A stretch of DNA of 64,000 nt from Koleobacter methoxysyntrophicus (GCF_017301615.1 NZ_CP059066.1:2926888-2990887); one strand, 5' to 3'. Counted from the first letter of the stretch, positions 1-10,633 are shown. The notes: generated by a model from the sequence alone, not told the origin. A program made the numbers and translations.

Positions 1-307
<307 letters not shown>

Positions 308-355
308 CTACTCCTTTCTTTAAATTAATAAAAAAATTCAAGTCATTTTGTTTAT

Positions 356-425
356 AACCGTGTCCTGAAAGAATATTGTTAAAGAATATTATTATGGAAT
401 GGATTCACTAACAGAAAACACGGTT
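356..425 (-). other. Inverted repeat upstream of eno
   Basis: AACCGTGT (356-363) and ACACGGTT (418-425) can pair as an 8-bp stem enclosing AT-rich sequence with two AATATTCTTT direct repeats. It lies between gpmI and eno. It could be an mRNA processing or stability hairpin, or an attenuator. No T-run follows, so a simple intrinsic terminator is unlikely. Confidence 0.4.
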
Positions 426-430
426 TAACT

Positions 431-1966
431 TCAATCAGCACATATTATTGATTTCCCGGTCATTTCCTCAGGTTTATTCAATCCAAGAATATCAAGGATA
501 GTAGGAGCTATATCGGCCAAACGGCCCTCCGTTAACCTGAATCCCTTTCTTTTAGGGTTTATCAGGATAAACGGCACTCTGTTTGTTGTATGTGCAGTAT
601 ACGGTTCCCCCGTTTCATAATCTGCCATCTGCTCAGCATTACCATGGTCAGATGTCACTACAGCAGTGCCGCCCAATTCTTTAATCTCCGAAACAACCCT
701 GCCCAGGCAATGGTCTACCGCTTCTACAGCCCTAATAGCGGCCTCCAGGTTCCCTGTATGGCCGACCATGTCAGGATTCGCATAATTCAACACTATGAAG
801 TCATAGATTTTTTCCCTGATTTTTTCGATTACCTTTTCCGTAACTTCATATGCACTCATTTCAGGTTTCATATCATAGGTAGGTACCTTTGGTGAAGGAA
901 TCAAAATCCTGTCTTCACCGGGAAAGGTTTTTTCTTCCCCGCCGTTGAAGAAGTAGGTCACATGGGCATACTTTTCCGTTTCTGCAATTCTCAATTGTTT
1001 TAACCCTTTTTTGCTGAGGAATTCCCCGAGTGTATTTATCAAAATTTCCGGCTCATATGCCACCTTTACTCCCTTTATTTCAGCATCATACTGCGTCATA
1101 CAGACAAAATTCACATGAAAAAATCCCTTCTTGCGGTTAAAACCTTTAAAATCCTTCTCAGCAAATGCTCTGGTTATTTGTCTAGCCCTATCAGGCCTGA
1201 AATTAAAGAAAATTATCGAATCTCCTTCATTAACGGTTCCTACAGGGTTACCCAGGTTATCTGTTATAACGGTTGGAGTCACGAATTCATCGGTTTCCTT
1301 TCGTGCATAGCATGAATCGACAGCCTCAATAGGGGAACTGGCAGCAGGACCTTCTCCCATTACAAGGGCATTATAAGCCTTTTCTGTCCTTTCCCACCTC
1401 TTATCCCTATCCATCGCGTAATATCTTCCGGCAATGGTGGCAATCTTGCTTATACCCACCTCTTTTATTTTTTCCTCTAATTCACGTATGTATATCTTGG
1501 CATTAGCCGGAGGCACATCCCTCCCATCGAGGAATATGTGGAGATATACCCGGTTTAAATTGTAAATTTTAGCCATTTTCAGCAGGGCATATAGATGAGT
1601 ATTATGGCTGTGAACCCCGCCGTCAGATAAAAGGCCCATGATGTGAAGGGCTGAATCCGTTTCTCTGGTCTTCACCATAGCCTCCACCAGGGCAGGATTC
1701 TTAAAGAAATTACCGTTTTCAATATCCCTTGTTATCCTGGTAAAGTCCTGATAGACTATTCTGCCGGCCCCTATATTTAGATGCCCCACTTCAGAATTCC
1801 CCATCTGGCCTTCAGGCAGCCCAACATCAAGGCCACTTGCTCCTAAAGTGGTACTGGGGTATTCCGCTAGCAGCTTTCTATAATTATTGGTATTAGCCAG
1901 CTCTACGGCATTGTAGACCTTTCTGTCATTGATACCCCATCCATCAAGGATTATTAATGCAATCAT
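431..1966 (-). CDS. gpmI: 2,3-bisphosphoglycerate-independent phosphoglycerate mutase
   Basis: Interconverts 3- and 2-phosphoglycerate through a phosphoserine intermediate and uses two Mn ions. The protein (511 aa from the chosen start) opens with IALIILDGWG, has the metal/phosphoserine region GQMGNSEVGH, and near the C-terminus TSDHGNAEQM, all typical of the alkaline-phosphatase-fold GpmI family at full length. The ATG at 1966 is preferred over an upstream in-frame GTG at 1987 because an AAGGAG lies 11 bases before it and overlaps the GTG-proximal codons. It follows tpiA closely, in the same operon. Confidence 0.97.
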   Translation of the reverse strand: MIALIILDGWGINDRKVYNAVELANTNNYRKLLAEYPSTTLGASGLDVGLPEGQMGNSEVGHLNIGAGRIVYQDFTRITRDIENGNFFKNPALVEAMVKTRETDSALHIMGLLSDGGVHSHNTHLYALLKMAKIYNLNRVYLHIFLDGRDVPPANAKIYIRELEEKIKEVGISKIATIAGRYYAMDRDKRWERTEKAYNALVMGEGPAASSPIEAVDSCYARKETDEFVTPTVITDNLGNPVGTVNEGDSIIFFNFRPDRARQITRAFAEKDFKGFNRKKGFFHVNFVCMTQYDAEIKGVKVAYEPEILINTLGEFLSKKGLKQLRIAETEKYAHVTYFFNGGEEKTFPGEDRILIPSPKVPTYDMKPEMSAYEVTEKVIEKIREKIYDFIVLNYANPDMVGHTGNLEAAIRAVEAVDHCLGRVVSEIKELGGTAVVTSDHGNAEQMADYETGEPYTAHTTNRVPFILINPKRKGFRLTEGRLADIAPTILDILGLNKPEEMTGKSIICAD

Positions 1967-1990
1967 TTGTTCATCTTCTCCTTGCACAGA

Positions 1991-2743
1991 TTATTTTTTA
2001 TAGTTAACTATAGCCCCAAAATCGACGGCTTTCAGACTAGCTCCCCCTACCAGTGCACCATCTATTTCAGGCTGTTCCATAAATTCTTTAATATTACCCG
2101 GTTTCACGCTTCCCCCGTACTGGATTCTGACCTTTTGTGATATATCTTTTCCAAAGTCACCTGCTATTATGTCTCTGATGAGTTTTATTACTTCATTTGC
2201 ATCTTCACCTTTCGCAGATACACCTGTGCCGATTGCCCAAATAGGTTCGTATGCTATTACTATTCGTTCGACCTGTTTTTCAGTTAATCCTTCTAAAGCC
2301 TTTTTTACCTGGTTTGTAACCAGGGATTTTGTCTCTCCATTTTTTCTTTGTTCAAGATTTTCCCCTACACATACAATCGGTATCAAATCATGGTTAAAGG
2401 CAGATTTCACTTTGAAATTGACCATTTCATCGGTCTCACCGAAATACTGCCTCCTCTCCGAATGCCCTATTATAACATATTTACACCCGATTTCTTTAAG
2501 CATACAGGGTGATACTTCTCCGGTATATGCCCCTGACCTTTCCCAGTGCATATTCTGAGCTCCCAAACCTATTGCAGTGCCTACCAGCAGCTCTGCAGCC
2601 TCAGAAAGGGATGTAAAAGGGGGGCAAACCACCACTTCAATCTCCGGGGACATTTCCATATCCTTTAATTCTCTCAACAGCTGGCGGGTTTCCTCAATGC
2701 CCTTGTGCATTTTCCAGTTGCCTGCAATTATTGGCTTCCTCAT
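1991..2743 (-). CDS. tpiA: Triosephosphate isomerase
   Basis: Interconverts dihydroxyacetone phosphate and glyceraldehyde-3-phosphate. Full-length TIM barrel of 250 aa: N-terminal AGNWKMHK with the catalytic Lys, IIGHSERR with the catalytic His, AYEPIWAIGTG with the catalytic Glu and start of loop 6, and the C-terminal phosphate loop YGGSV and GALVGGASL. A strong AGGTGTT-type ribosome site precedes the ATG. It sits 24 bp downstream of pgk and 24 bp upstream of the chosen gpmI start, consistent with co-transcription. Confidence 0.98.
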   Translation of the reverse strand: MRKPIIAGNWKMHKGIEETRQLLRELKDMEMSPEIEVVVCPPFTSLSEAAELLVGTAIGLGAQNMHWERSGAYTGEVSPCMLKEIGCKYVIIGHSERRQYFGETDEMVNFKVKSAFNHDLIPIVCVGENLEQRKNGETKSLVTNQVKKALEGLTEKQVERIVIAYEPIWAIGTGVSAKGEDANEVIKLIRDIIAGDFGKDISQKVRIQYGGSVKPGNIKEFMEQPEIDGALVGGASLKAVDFGAIVNYKK

Positions 2744-2767
2744 TTTAACACCTCCACGCGTAAATTA

Positions 2768-3958
2768 CTAATCATTAATATCGTTTAAAGCCTTAACCCC
2801 CGGCAATTCCCTACCTTCAAGGAATTCCAGAGAGGCACCTCCCCCTGTTGAAATATGAGTCATTTTATCGGCATAACCCAGCTGCTCAACAGCAGCAGCA
2901 GAATCACCCCCGCCAATTATCGTTACTGCCCCTGACTCCGCAAGGGCAGAAGCTATTCCCTTAGTACCTGCTGCAAAGGGTTTCATCTCGAAAACACCCA
3001 TAGGCCCGTTCCACACTACCGTTTTTGCCTGTTTTATAATATTAGAAAATTCTTTAACGGTTTCTGTCCCTATATCTACACCCATCCAGTCAGGGGGAAT
3101 TTCTTCAACCTTAACCCTTTTATACGGTGCATCCGGTTTAAGCTCAGGAGCAACAACTACATCAACGGGCAGAAGGAGCTTAACGCCCTTGTCTTCAGCC
3201 TCTTTAATTAACTCACCTGCAAGGGATAATTTGTCTTCCTCCAAAAGGGATCTGCCTATTTCCAGACCCTTAGCTTTCAGGAAGGTAAAGGCCATACCTC
3301 CACCTATCAGCAGGTAATTCACCTTAGTCAACAGGTTTTTTATAACTCCTATTTTATCGCTGACTTTGGCCCCCCCCAGAATAGATACAAAAGGTCTTTC
3401 GGGATTTTCCAGGGCCTTTCCCAAATACTCCAGTTCCTTCTTCATCAAAAACCCTGAAACGGCAGGCAAAAACTCGGCAACTCCCACAGTAGAAGCATGA
3501 GCACGATGGGCGGTACCGAAAGCATCGTTTACATACACATCAGCAAGCTCAGCCAGCTGTTTTGAGAATTCAGGGTCATTGGCCTCTTCGCCGGGATAAA
3601 ACCTTACATTCTCCAAAAGGAGCACATCTCCTTCCCTCATATCTTCAATGGCTTGCTTCGGCTCATCCCCTATACAATTATCGGTCTTTATAACTTCCTT
3701 ATCCAGCAGTTCGGCCAGCCTCTGAGCAATGGGGTCCATCCGCAATCTTTCTTGGACCTTCCCCTTCGGTCTGCCAAGGTGGGATACTAAAATAACGATG
3801 GCTCCCCGTTCTATAAGATAATTAATGGTGGGAAGGGCTGCTCTTATCCTTGTATCATCGGTAATATTCCCCTTTTCATCTAAAGGCACATTGAAATCCA
3901 CTCTTACGAGCACTTTTTTGCCTTCAACATCAATATCCTCAATGGTCTTTTTTCTCAT
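2768..3958 (-). CDS. pgk: Phosphoglycerate kinase
   Basis: Transfers phosphate from 1,3-bisphosphoglycerate to ADP. 396 aa with the family signatures [11 protein letters not shown] near the start, [28 protein letters not shown], the hinge [10 protein letters not shown] and the nucleotide loop [10 protein letters not shown]. The ATG at 3958 is chosen instead of the ATG three codons upstream because the Shine-Dalgarno AAGGAGG directly abuts that upstream ATG, leaving 9 bases to the chosen one. The gene overlaps the end of the upstream regulator by 20 bp, so translational coupling is likely. Confidence 0.98.
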   Translation of the reverse strand: MRKKTIEDIDVEGKKVLVRVDFNVPLDEKGNITDDTRIRAALPTINYLIERGAIVILVSHLGRPKGKVQERLRMDPIAQRLAELLDKEVIKTDNCIGDEPKQAIEDMREGDVLLLENVRFYPGEEANDPEFSKQLAELADVYVNDAFGTAHRAHASTVGVAEFLPAVSGFLMKKELEYLGKALENPERPFVSILGGAKVSDKIGVIKNLLTKVNYLLIGGGMAFTFLKAKGLEIGRSLLEEDKLSLAGELIKEAEDKGVKLLLPVDVVVAPELKPDAPYKRVKVEEIPPDWMGVDIGTETVKEFSNIIKQAKTVVWNGPMGVFEMKPFAAGTKGIASALAESGAVTIIGGGDSAAAVEQLGYADKMTHISTGGGASLEFLEGRELPGVKALNDIND

Positions 3959-4997
3959 CCAGATCATCCTCCTTAATAATTTTCATTATAGTTTTCACAG
4001 CCCCTTCATCTGTTATAAGAACATCGTGATATTTATTCCGAGAAAAAGACAAGATAGCTTCACCTTTGCTGGACCCACCAGCTACGGTAATTTTGTGTCT
4101 TATTCTCTTTAAATCTTCAAGATTCAGGCCTATGCTTGTAGTAGAGTGGACAATTTGACCTTTTTTATTAAAATAAAATCCAAGGGTCTCTGAAACTGCG
4201 CCCCTTTCTTTTAAAAGCTTAATATCCCTTTCTTTAAACCCCCTTCTGCCGGCCATTTCTTCTGCTCTGCCTATTCCGTGAAGCAGTACATCTGCATTCT
4301 TTATAGTTTTCAATAACTCCTTAATTGAGGGAACCCCTGTTATAGTCTCCATAGCTTCCGTCCCTAAATTTTCCGGTATGTGCAGAAGCCTATAATCCCC
4401 TCCCAGTTTTTGGGCTAATTTAGCAGCTATTGTATCGGCCTGGATCTCAACCCTTTCTCCCAGGGCTCCACGTCCGGGGACCACCATAACATCCAGGGGG
4501 GGGATCATTTGCTTCATGCACTCAGGTATGACTGCCATTGTGGTGCCCCCCGTTACCGCTATTACCATTCCGGGTTTTAGTATTTCCAAAAGATATTCTG
4601 CAGCCAGCCTGCCCATCTGCATCTTAACCCGGTCTTCCACATCGGCGTCCCCGGGGGTTATCAGAACCCTTCTGTATCCAAAACGCCTTTCAACCTCTCT
4701 TGCAATCAAGTCTAAACCCTTCAGGCAAGATAGGAAATGCTCAAGGGCATCAAGAATACCTTCTCCTTCTTCTGATAAAACCATCCCCGACTGTTTAATA
4801 ACAATAAGCCCCTGTTTTTCTAAGAATTTGGCCTCTCTTCTAAGTAAACGTTCCTTTTGGTTGATTTTAACTGCAAGGGTCCTCCTGCCCACAGGTTGTT
4901 TTGAAAACTGGAGCTCTCTTAGAATATTATATCTTTCTTCCATGATTTTTACCAGTTCCGGCGCTATTTTCCTAATGAGCAATGAAATATTGTCCAT
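3939..4997 (-). CDS. cggR: CggR/SorC-family central glycolytic genes regulator
   Basis: Transcriptional repressor of 352 aa. The N-terminal part (residues about 20-80: [36 protein letters not shown]) reads as a winged helix-turn-helix. The rest is a SorC sugar-phosphate-binding domain with [25 protein letters not shown]-like [11 protein letters not shown] and LITDEGA. In Bacillus the homolog represses the gapA operon and is released by fructose-1,6-bisphosphate. Here it lies between gap and pgk, not before gap as in Bacillus. Its 3' end overlaps pgk. Confidence 0.93.
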   Translation of the reverse strand: MDNISLLIRKIAPELVKIMEERYNILRELQFSKQPVGRRTLAVKINQKERLLRREAKFLEKQGLIVIKQSGMVLSEEGEGILDALEHFLSCLKGLDLIAREVERRFGYRRVLITPGDADVEDRVKMQMGRLAAEYLLEILKPGMVIAVTGGTTMAVIPECMKQMIPPLDVMVVPGRGALGERVEIQADTIAAKLAQKLGGDYRLLHIPENLGTEAMETITGVPSIKELLKTIKNADVLLHGIGRAEEMAGRRGFKERDIKLLKERGAVSETLGFYFNKKGQIVHSTTSIGLNLEDLKRIRHKITVAGGSSKGEAILSFSRNKYHDVLITDEGAVKTIMKIIKEDDLDEKKDH

Positions 4998-5032
4998 TAC
5001 AACAACCCCTCTATTCCGGTTGACAAACCTTC

Positions 5033-5057
5033 TTGTAACACGTTACAACTCCAGAGT
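5033..5057 (-). promoter_or_regulatory. Palindromic site upstream of cggR
   Basis: TTGTAAC and GTTACAA arms separated by 2 bp (5033-5048) lie 36 bp before the cggR start, with a further TGTAAC just upstream at about 5057. The dyad looks like an operator for a dimeric regulator. It does not resemble the GGGAC-type site before gap, so a different regulator may act here. The assignment is inference. Confidence 0.4.
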
Positions 5058-5132
5058 GTAACTGCAATATTGTGACCATCTTAACTTTTTATGATAATCC
5101 CATCCTGATAATACTTACTTTATATTTTATGA

Positions 5133-5155
5133 GAGCACTGATAAAATCAGTGCTC
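5133..5155 (-). other. Perfect hairpin between gap and cggR
   Basis: GAGCACTGAT and ATCAGTGCTC form a 10-bp stem with a 3-nt loop directly after the gap stop codon. No T-run follows on the transcribed strand, so it is more likely a 3'-end-stabilising or processing structure than a strong terminator. This would allow a higher level of gap mRNA than of the downstream genes. Confidence 0.55.
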
Positions 5156-5168
5156 TTGCAAACCTGTC

Positions 5169-6194
<1,026 letters not shown>

Positions 6195-6319
6195 TTAAGC
6201 ATATTTTTTAAATAAAACAGGATAATTACCCGTACCACCCCTTTCTCTTTGGAAATCCGAAAAGAATTTCTCTTGTTAGTATGCCAATTGTAAATCTGGA
6301 ATATTACGTTTTTTATATT

Positions 6320-6360
6320 TGGGTCATTTTATGTCCCGGTATAATTTTTTTTGTCCCATT
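6320..6360 (-). promoter_or_regulatory. Candidate CggR operator upstream of gap
   Basis: On the gap-coding strand TGGGAC and CGGGAC recur with about 20-bp spacing, each followed by an A-rich stretch, and the second is followed by ATAAAATGACCC. This matches the architecture of the Bacillus CggR operator (tandem GGGAC half-sites with TGTC-like partners). The site lies in the 266-bp rpoN-gap interval and overlaps AT-rich sequence that could serve as the gap promoter. Confidence 0.6.
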
Positions 6361-6445
6361 CGGCCTAAAAAAAAGCTGTTGTTATTTATTTCTACACAGC
6401 CCGTAAAATTCCTCTTTTAATATTAATAATTTATTTTTAAAATTT

Positions 6446-7840
6446 CTAGTACCTCTTCCTCTTTGTAGAAGGAGGTATATTCAATTCATCCCGGTATTTT
6501 GCTATGGTCCTCCTGGAAACTACTATGCCTTTCTGTTTGAATAAATCAGCTATTTTCTGATCACTATACGGATTATAGGGGTCTTCATCAGCGATTATAT
6601 CCTTAAGCATTCTTTTAACACATTCAGAAGAGGTTGTGTTCCCGCTTACATTATCTATACCACTTGTAAAGAAAAATTTCAATTCATATACCCCCCTCGG
6701 GGTTTGAACATATTTCCCATTGGTAGCCCTGCTTACCGTTGATTCATGGACCCCTATCATGTCGGCAATATCTTTCAAAGTGAGGGGTTTAAGGTACCTG
6801 ACCCCTTTGTCAAAGAATTCCCTTTGGACATCCACTATAGATTTTACAACTTTATAAAGGGTCATCCTTCTCTGTTCTATACTCTTTATCAACCACAAAG
6901 CTGATTCGAGTCTGTTCGTTAAAAATTTTGAGATAGAAGATTCTTTAGATTCTGAACTAAGCAGTTCTTTATAGTAATTGTTTATTGTCAACCTGGGTGC
7001 AGTTGTATCATTTATGATAACGATATACTCATCTCCCACCTTTTCTATAACAGCATCCGGTATTACATATTGAATATCGCTATCCTGAAAGTTTCTTCCC
7101 GGTTTGGGTTCAAGGGACTGTATAATATCTTTTATTTCCTGGACCTCTTTTAACGTAATATTTAAAGAATCTGCAATTTTAGTATAACGTGCCTGAGCCA
7201 GTTCGTTAAGATAATTCGTTATCACTAATTCAAGATTGTGATTTTTGATTCCTTTTTGATAAACCTGAATTAATAGACATTCCTGAAGGTTTCTTGCCCC
7301 GACCCCCGGCGGATCGAAGGTTTGAATCAATCCGAGCACTTCCTCTACTTCATTAACATCAACCTTTAAAATGTCTGCAATGTCCTTCGTGGCACATGTG
7401 AGATAACCATTTTTATCTAAGCTGCCTATTAAAAATTCCCCTATTTTTTCATATCTTTTTGGCAGTAGACTCAAATGAAGCTGAAACATCAAATGTTCCT
7501 GAAGGGTAGGTGCTTTTGTTACAAAGTTTTCGTATGAATATTCTTCCCTGTCCTGTTCATTATAATTTCTTATATATCCTAGATCACTGCTGTCCTGAAA
7601 ATATTCCTCCCAATCTATTTCTCCTTTTTCTACCTCTTCCGTCTTTAAATCTTTTTCCTGATAATCCTTTTCACTCTCTTCCTCTTTTATTTCCAGCACA
7701 GGATTATTTAAAATTTCCTGTTCAATATATTCTGCCAGTTCTATTGATGATAATTGAAGGATGGTAATAGCCTGGCGCAGTTCAGGGGTCATTATTAATT
7801 TTTGGGTCTGTTCAAGGGATAACCCATAGGACATCCTCAT
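6446..7840 (-). CDS. rpoN: RNA polymerase sigma-54 factor
   Basis: 464 aa sigma-54. Region I is the Gln/Leu-rich N-terminus (LSLEQTQKLIMTPELRQAI, then LQLSSIELAEYI) that contacts bacterial enhancer-binding proteins. An acidic region II follows (about residues 50-100). The core-binding region includes TFDPPGVGARNLQECLL. The C-terminal HTH (ADMIGVHESTVSRATNGKY) and the RpoN box (VSRRTIAKYRDELNIP, slightly diverged) recognise the -24/-12 promoter. GGGAGGGG lies 8 bp before the first ATG. It is upstream of gap in the same direction, as in several Clostridia. Confidence 0.96.
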   Translation of the reverse strand: MRMSYGLSLEQTQKLIMTPELRQAITILQLSSIELAEYIEQEILNNPVLEIKEEESEKDYQEKDLKTEEVEKGEIDWEEYFQDSSDLGYIRNYNEQDREEYSYENFVTKAPTLQEHLMFQLHLSLLPKRYEKIGEFLIGSLDKNGYLTCATKDIADILKVDVNEVEEVLGLIQTFDPPGVGARNLQECLLIQVYQKGIKNHNLELVITNYLNELAQARYTKIADSLNITLKEVQEIKDIIQSLEPKPGRNFQDSDIQYVIPDAVIEKVGDEYIVIINDTTAPRLTINNYYKELLSSESKESSISKFLTNRLESALWLIKSIEQRRMTLYKVVKSIVDVQREFFDKGVRYLKPLTLKDIADMIGVHESTVSRATNGKYVQTPRGVYELKFFFTSGIDNVSGNTTSSECVKRMLKDIIADEDPYNPYSDQKIADLFKQKGIVVSRRTIAKYRDELNIPPSTKRKRY

Positions 7841-8128
7841 ACCTTAACCCCTCCCATTGGCATGAACATTGTTTCTCTGTTTTTACATTATATTCTACAT
7901 AATTTAACATAAAATTTATTTTATACATCTAGATTTTAATCTGCTAATATATTATATTCTACAATTTTAATATTTTTCCTTCTTTTTAAAAAGTATCGTA
8001 TTGATTTATAATAAAAATAATCCCTTTACAAATTATACATCATATATTTAGTTTAGCTTCATTTGAACCGCTGAAATCCTTGCGGCTTAAGGGTTTCAAA
8101 AAAATGTGCTTTCAAAAAAACCGATTTG
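7841..8128. other. Intergenic region between rpoN and the integrase; probable left end of the element
   Basis: 288 bp without a gene. The rpoN-proximal 200 bp are very AT-rich and probably hold the rpoN promoter. At 8068-8098 a CCGC/GCGG-bounded segment followed by AAGGGTTTCAA resembles sequence often found beside phage-type integrases and is the best place for attL. The near-repeats TTTGCTAACGAG and TTTGCAAACGAG at about 8125-8148 overlap the integrase stop and could be recombinase arm sites. No tRNA gene is present. Confidence 0.4.
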
Positions 8129-9229
8129 CTAACGAGTTTGCAAACGAGAGATAAGATCGGAGAAAAAAGAATCTATTTTATCAGCAATATCCTCCATCAT
8201 TTTTATGTTGACATGAGTATAGACGTCATCCAGCATTCTGGTATCTGTGTGGCCTGCCCACTCCGATATTTTTTTAAAATTTACATCCAACCCAACGAGC
8301 AAAGTAAGATTAATATGTCGCAAAGCGTGAAACGAAAAGTTTGCAAGATTGTGTTTTCTGGCATGGTACGAAAAGTTACCTGAAAAAGTAACTGGATTAT
8401 ACGGTTTGCCGTTATTTTTACAGAAAACGAGATCGTGATCTTCGTACGCAGGTCCCAATATCAATTTATTTTGAGCCTGCTTCTTTTTTTGTTTTAATAA
8501 TTCAAGAACTACGAATTTAGGGATAATTAATGTACGTTCGCTAGATTTACTTTTGGGTGACACAAAAATAATTTTACCGTCAACAGATTGTATGGTGCGG
8601 TTAACGGCGAGGTATCTTTTTTCTATATTAATATCTTTCCAGAAAAGCCCCAACACTTCACCCAAACGAAGCCCCATGCTCATTGCAATTATAGCCGGTA
8701 CATAATATCTTGAATTTTTTATTTTGTGAAGAAAAACGAATACATCACAGACATCAAAATCCATTTTTGGAGTAGTTTCTCTCTTGATGGATGCGACAGA
8801 ATTTGCTGGATTGTATGGAATTAATTTCCATTTGACTGCATCGTTTAGGCTTTTCCTGATAATCGTGAGATGAACAATCAGAGAGTTTGTTGCTAAATAG
8901 CTCTTTTCAGCAAAATATTTTTCAATTGTGAGAGGCTGAAGTTTTGAAAGCGGTATAGAACCCAGAGATGGAAAAAGATGTTTATGAGCTATTTTTTTAT
9001 AAGTTTCAAGTGTTTTAGGTTTAACTTTTTGCAAATCGAGCCATTCTTGCAAAAACTCTCCGAATGTTTTCTTTTCAGGTAACACATTTACCCCTTGATC
9101 TCGTTGCAACAAAACCTCTCTTTCAAATTTTTGTGCTTCTTTTTGCCGCGAAAAACTCTTCCATACTCTTTTCCCCTGGCCGACGTATACGCTTGCGACC
9201 CATTTTTTACCCCGTTTGAATACGGCCAA
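8129..9229 (-). CDS. Tyrosine recombinase, phage/ICE integrase type
   Basis: Catalyses site-specific integration and excision. 366 aa with three parts: an N-terminal AP2-like arm-binding region (residues 1-50, KKWVASVYVGQGKRVWKSF), a SAM-like core-binding domain (about 55-150) and the catalytic domain. Catalytic residues visible: R188 (GLRLGE), the beta-hairpin Lys near 226-228, H301/R304 (HALRH), H327 (GHTD) and the nucleophile Y337. Length and layout match Tn916/ICEBs1-type integrases. It lies at the chromosome border, pointing toward rpoN, and overlaps the excisionase-like gene by 23 bp. Confidence 0.95.
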   Translation of the reverse strand: MAVFKRGKKWVASVYVGQGKRVWKSFSRQKEAQKFEREVLLQRDQGVNVLPEKKTFGEFLQEWLDLQKVKPKTLETYKKIAHKHLFPSLGSIPLSKLQPLTIEKYFAEKSYLATNSLIVHLTIIRKSLNDAVKWKLIPYNPANSVASIKRETTPKMDFDVCDVFVFLHKIKNSRYYVPAIIAMSMGLRLGEVLGLFWKDINIEKRYLAVNRTIQSVDGKIIFVSPKSKSSERTLIIPKFVVLELLKQKKKQAQNKLILGPAYEDHDLVFCKNNGKPYNPVTFSGNFSYHARKHNLANFSFHALRHINLTLLVGLDVNFKKISEWAGHTDTRMLDDVYTHVNIKMMEDIADKIDSFFSDLISRLQTR

Positions 9230-9419
9230 TGTTCGAAGCCCCCTCTCTTTTAATGAAATTCTCCAGGGCCTGGCGCGGTATCCTGATGCTTCGCCCTACG
9301 CGTATAGATGCTATTTTGCCCTGTTTGATCAGGTCGTAAGCCTTCGTTCGGCCTATCCGCAGGATCTTCGCCACTTCCGGCACCGTATAGACCGCTAGAG
9401 GAAGGTATTCTTCGTCCAT
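9207..9419 (-). CDS. Excisionase-family helix-turn-helix protein
   Basis: 70 aa. Residues 10-60 (YTVPEVAKILRIGRTKAYDLI, then GKIASIRVGRSIRIP) form the MerR-like HTH_17 excisionase fold: a helix-turn-helix followed by a beta-hairpin wing. It overlaps the integrase start by 23 bp, so the two are probably translated together. A role as recombination directionality factor is inferred from position; related proteins can also be plain transcription factors. Confidence 0.85.
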   Translation of the reverse strand: MDEEYLPLAVYTVPEVAKILRIGRTKAYDLIKQGKIASIRVGRSIRIPRQALENFIKREGASNIGRIQTG

Positions 9420-9452
9420 TTAGCCTTTTCCTCCTTTCCTGCTAGCAAAAAT

Positions 9453-9647
9453 TCAGGCTGTTTTTGTTGCTTTTTTTCTTTTTTTCTCTGCTACTTCCTC
9501 CCGGTACACGGCTTCCACATTCATTGCTTCTATGACAATTTCAACCTGGCGTTCTGAAACTTCGGCTCCGAGTGTGTTTGCAATTTCCGTGACGTTCCTA
9601 ACCAGTCTGCTCGAAACTTCGCGGAAAACTTGACCCATGTCGTCCAT
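9453..9647 (-). CDS. Small hypothetical protein
   Basis: 64 aa, no family recognised. The body (residues 1-50) is predicted helical and amphipathic; the tail is a Lys/Ala stretch (EKKRKKATKTA) that could contact nucleic acid. GGAGGATGGACGAC at the start gives a good ribosome site. It lies between the NusG paralog and the excisionase gene in the same direction, so a part in the integration module is possible but not shown. Confidence 0.6.
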   Translation of the reverse strand: MDDMGQVFREVSSRLVRNVTEIANTLGAEVSERQVEIVIEAMNVEAVYREEVAEKKRKKATKTA

Positions 9648-9836
9648 CCTCCTTTCTTAAAGAAAAAAAGACAAAAAGGGGGCTTCCGAACTTCGGGGCA
9701 GAGTCCGGCTTGTATTATGCTTCTTTTTTTAGTTTTTCTATAAAAGTTTTTCTACAAAGTGCCCTGCGAACAACCCGTTTTGCCGGTGCCCGCCATTCCC
9801 GGCAGCCGCACTACATTTCCGTGGCGGGCAGTAAGT
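9648..9836 (-). promoter_or_regulatory. Structured, gene-free leader downstream of the NusG paralog
   Basis: 189 bp. On the transcribed strand TGCCCGCCA (near 9830) pairs with TGGCGGGCA (near 9790) around a GC-rich internal part. Farther on, GGACTCTGCCCCGAAGTTCGG and GAAGCCCCC with a T-rich tail (about 9665-9708) give a terminator-like hairpin just before the 64-aa gene. Arrangement (structure, then terminator, then ribosome site) parallels the conserved leaders of the element, but the core hairpin motif is not clearly present. Confidence 0.45.
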
Positions 9837-10391
9837 TCACAATACAAACGCCATCTTCTGAAGAAGAACACTTGAGCTGAGTTTTGTAAAATCAAGATCT
9901 CCGAATACCCGTCTTAGTTTTTTTTGTATTTTTTCGAACTTGCGCAGAGATATATTAATTACGGTGACCTTTCCGTATTTCTTTTCTCTGTATTCTCTTA
10001 TCTTCTGCTTTATTTCGCGCAGTCTTTCTTTTCTGTTCCACGTCTCAAACGATACTACAGTCCGAAACTTTTGGCGGTTTTTTCTGTACTCTTCCTTTGT
10101 AACAGGTTTAGTGTCAAGGATTTTCAGGACTCCTTCGATTTTGAAGCCGGCTATGAAGTGCCATACCTCCGGCGACAGGCGAGCGACAGAAATCATTATG
10201 TATCCGGGAAAGATTTTGTTTCGTTCAACAACTTGTCCTTTGGAGGTATATTTTATTCTTTTGAAGACGGGCAGAATTATTTTGTTGATCTTCCTCCTTA
10301 TGCCCGCAAACTCGGGCATTTTCAGACGCTGGTTAATTGCATTGCATACCTGCTCTTCTTTCCCCGTTTTTACCTGAACTGCGTAAATCAT
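9837..10391 (-). CDS. NusG-paralog transcription elongation factor (NGN domain)
   Basis: 184 aa. Residues 1-95 are a NusG N-terminal (NGN) domain: IYAVQVKTGKEEQV opens it, and the RNA-polymerase-binding hallmark FPGYIMI is at 61-67, followed by W77. The rest is highly basic (REIKQKIREYREKKYGK) and shows no clear KOW consensus. A general NusG sits beside secE/rplK, whereas this one lies in an integration module, like specialised paralogs (LoaP, RfaH, ActX) that bind a leader element and suppress termination in long operons. Seven related hairpins are found in this element (see the leader entries), so it is the obvious candidate regulator. That link is inference. Confidence 0.85.
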   Translation of the reverse strand: MIYAVQVKTGKEEQVCNAINQRLKMPEFAGIRRKINKIILPVFKRIKYTSKGQVVERNKIFPGYIMISVARLSPEVWHFIAGFKIEGVLKILDTKPVTKEEYRKNRQKFRTVVSFETWNRKERLREIKQKIREYREKKYGKVTVINISLRKFEKIQKKLRRVFGDLDFTKLSSSVLLQKMAFVL

Positions 10392-10581
10392 AGATATTCT
10401 CCTCCGGACTGTTTTTTTTCGCTCTCTATTTTCAGTCTACCACTTTCTGAATATATTGTAAAGATTAAAAATAGCGATTCAGCCTGGTTTTTTTTCTGTT
10501 ATTTCTTTATTCTCTAAATTTCTTTATATAGCGCAGTAAAACATTTTTCTGGAAAGCTCATTAACTTTTTGTACCTCTCTA

Positions 10582-10610
10582 TTGTTTTTGCTTTTTTTAA
10601 AGATTATAAT
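10582..10610 (+). promoter_or_regulatory. Promoter of the repressor-protease operon
   Basis: TTGTTT (10582-10587) and TATAAT (10605-10610) are separated by 17 bp, and the start codon with AGAGGAGGTG follows at 10634. The whole 10392-10633 interval is AT-rich and divergent, so it should also contain the leftward promoter of the NusG-paralog/integrase module and operators for the repressor. No clear dyad operator was found by eye. Confidence 0.75.
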
Positions 10611-10633
10611 AAAAAACAAGAGGAGGTGATAAA

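Noticed and set aside
8060-8100. tRNA-like segment with GGTTCAAATGAAGC near the integrase
   Set aside because: No acceptor, anticodon or D-stem can be formed; only a possible att site.
9924-10517. 197-aa plus-strand frame opposite the NusG paralog
   Set aside because: Phe/Tyr-rich shadow of a Lys-rich gene; no start signal.
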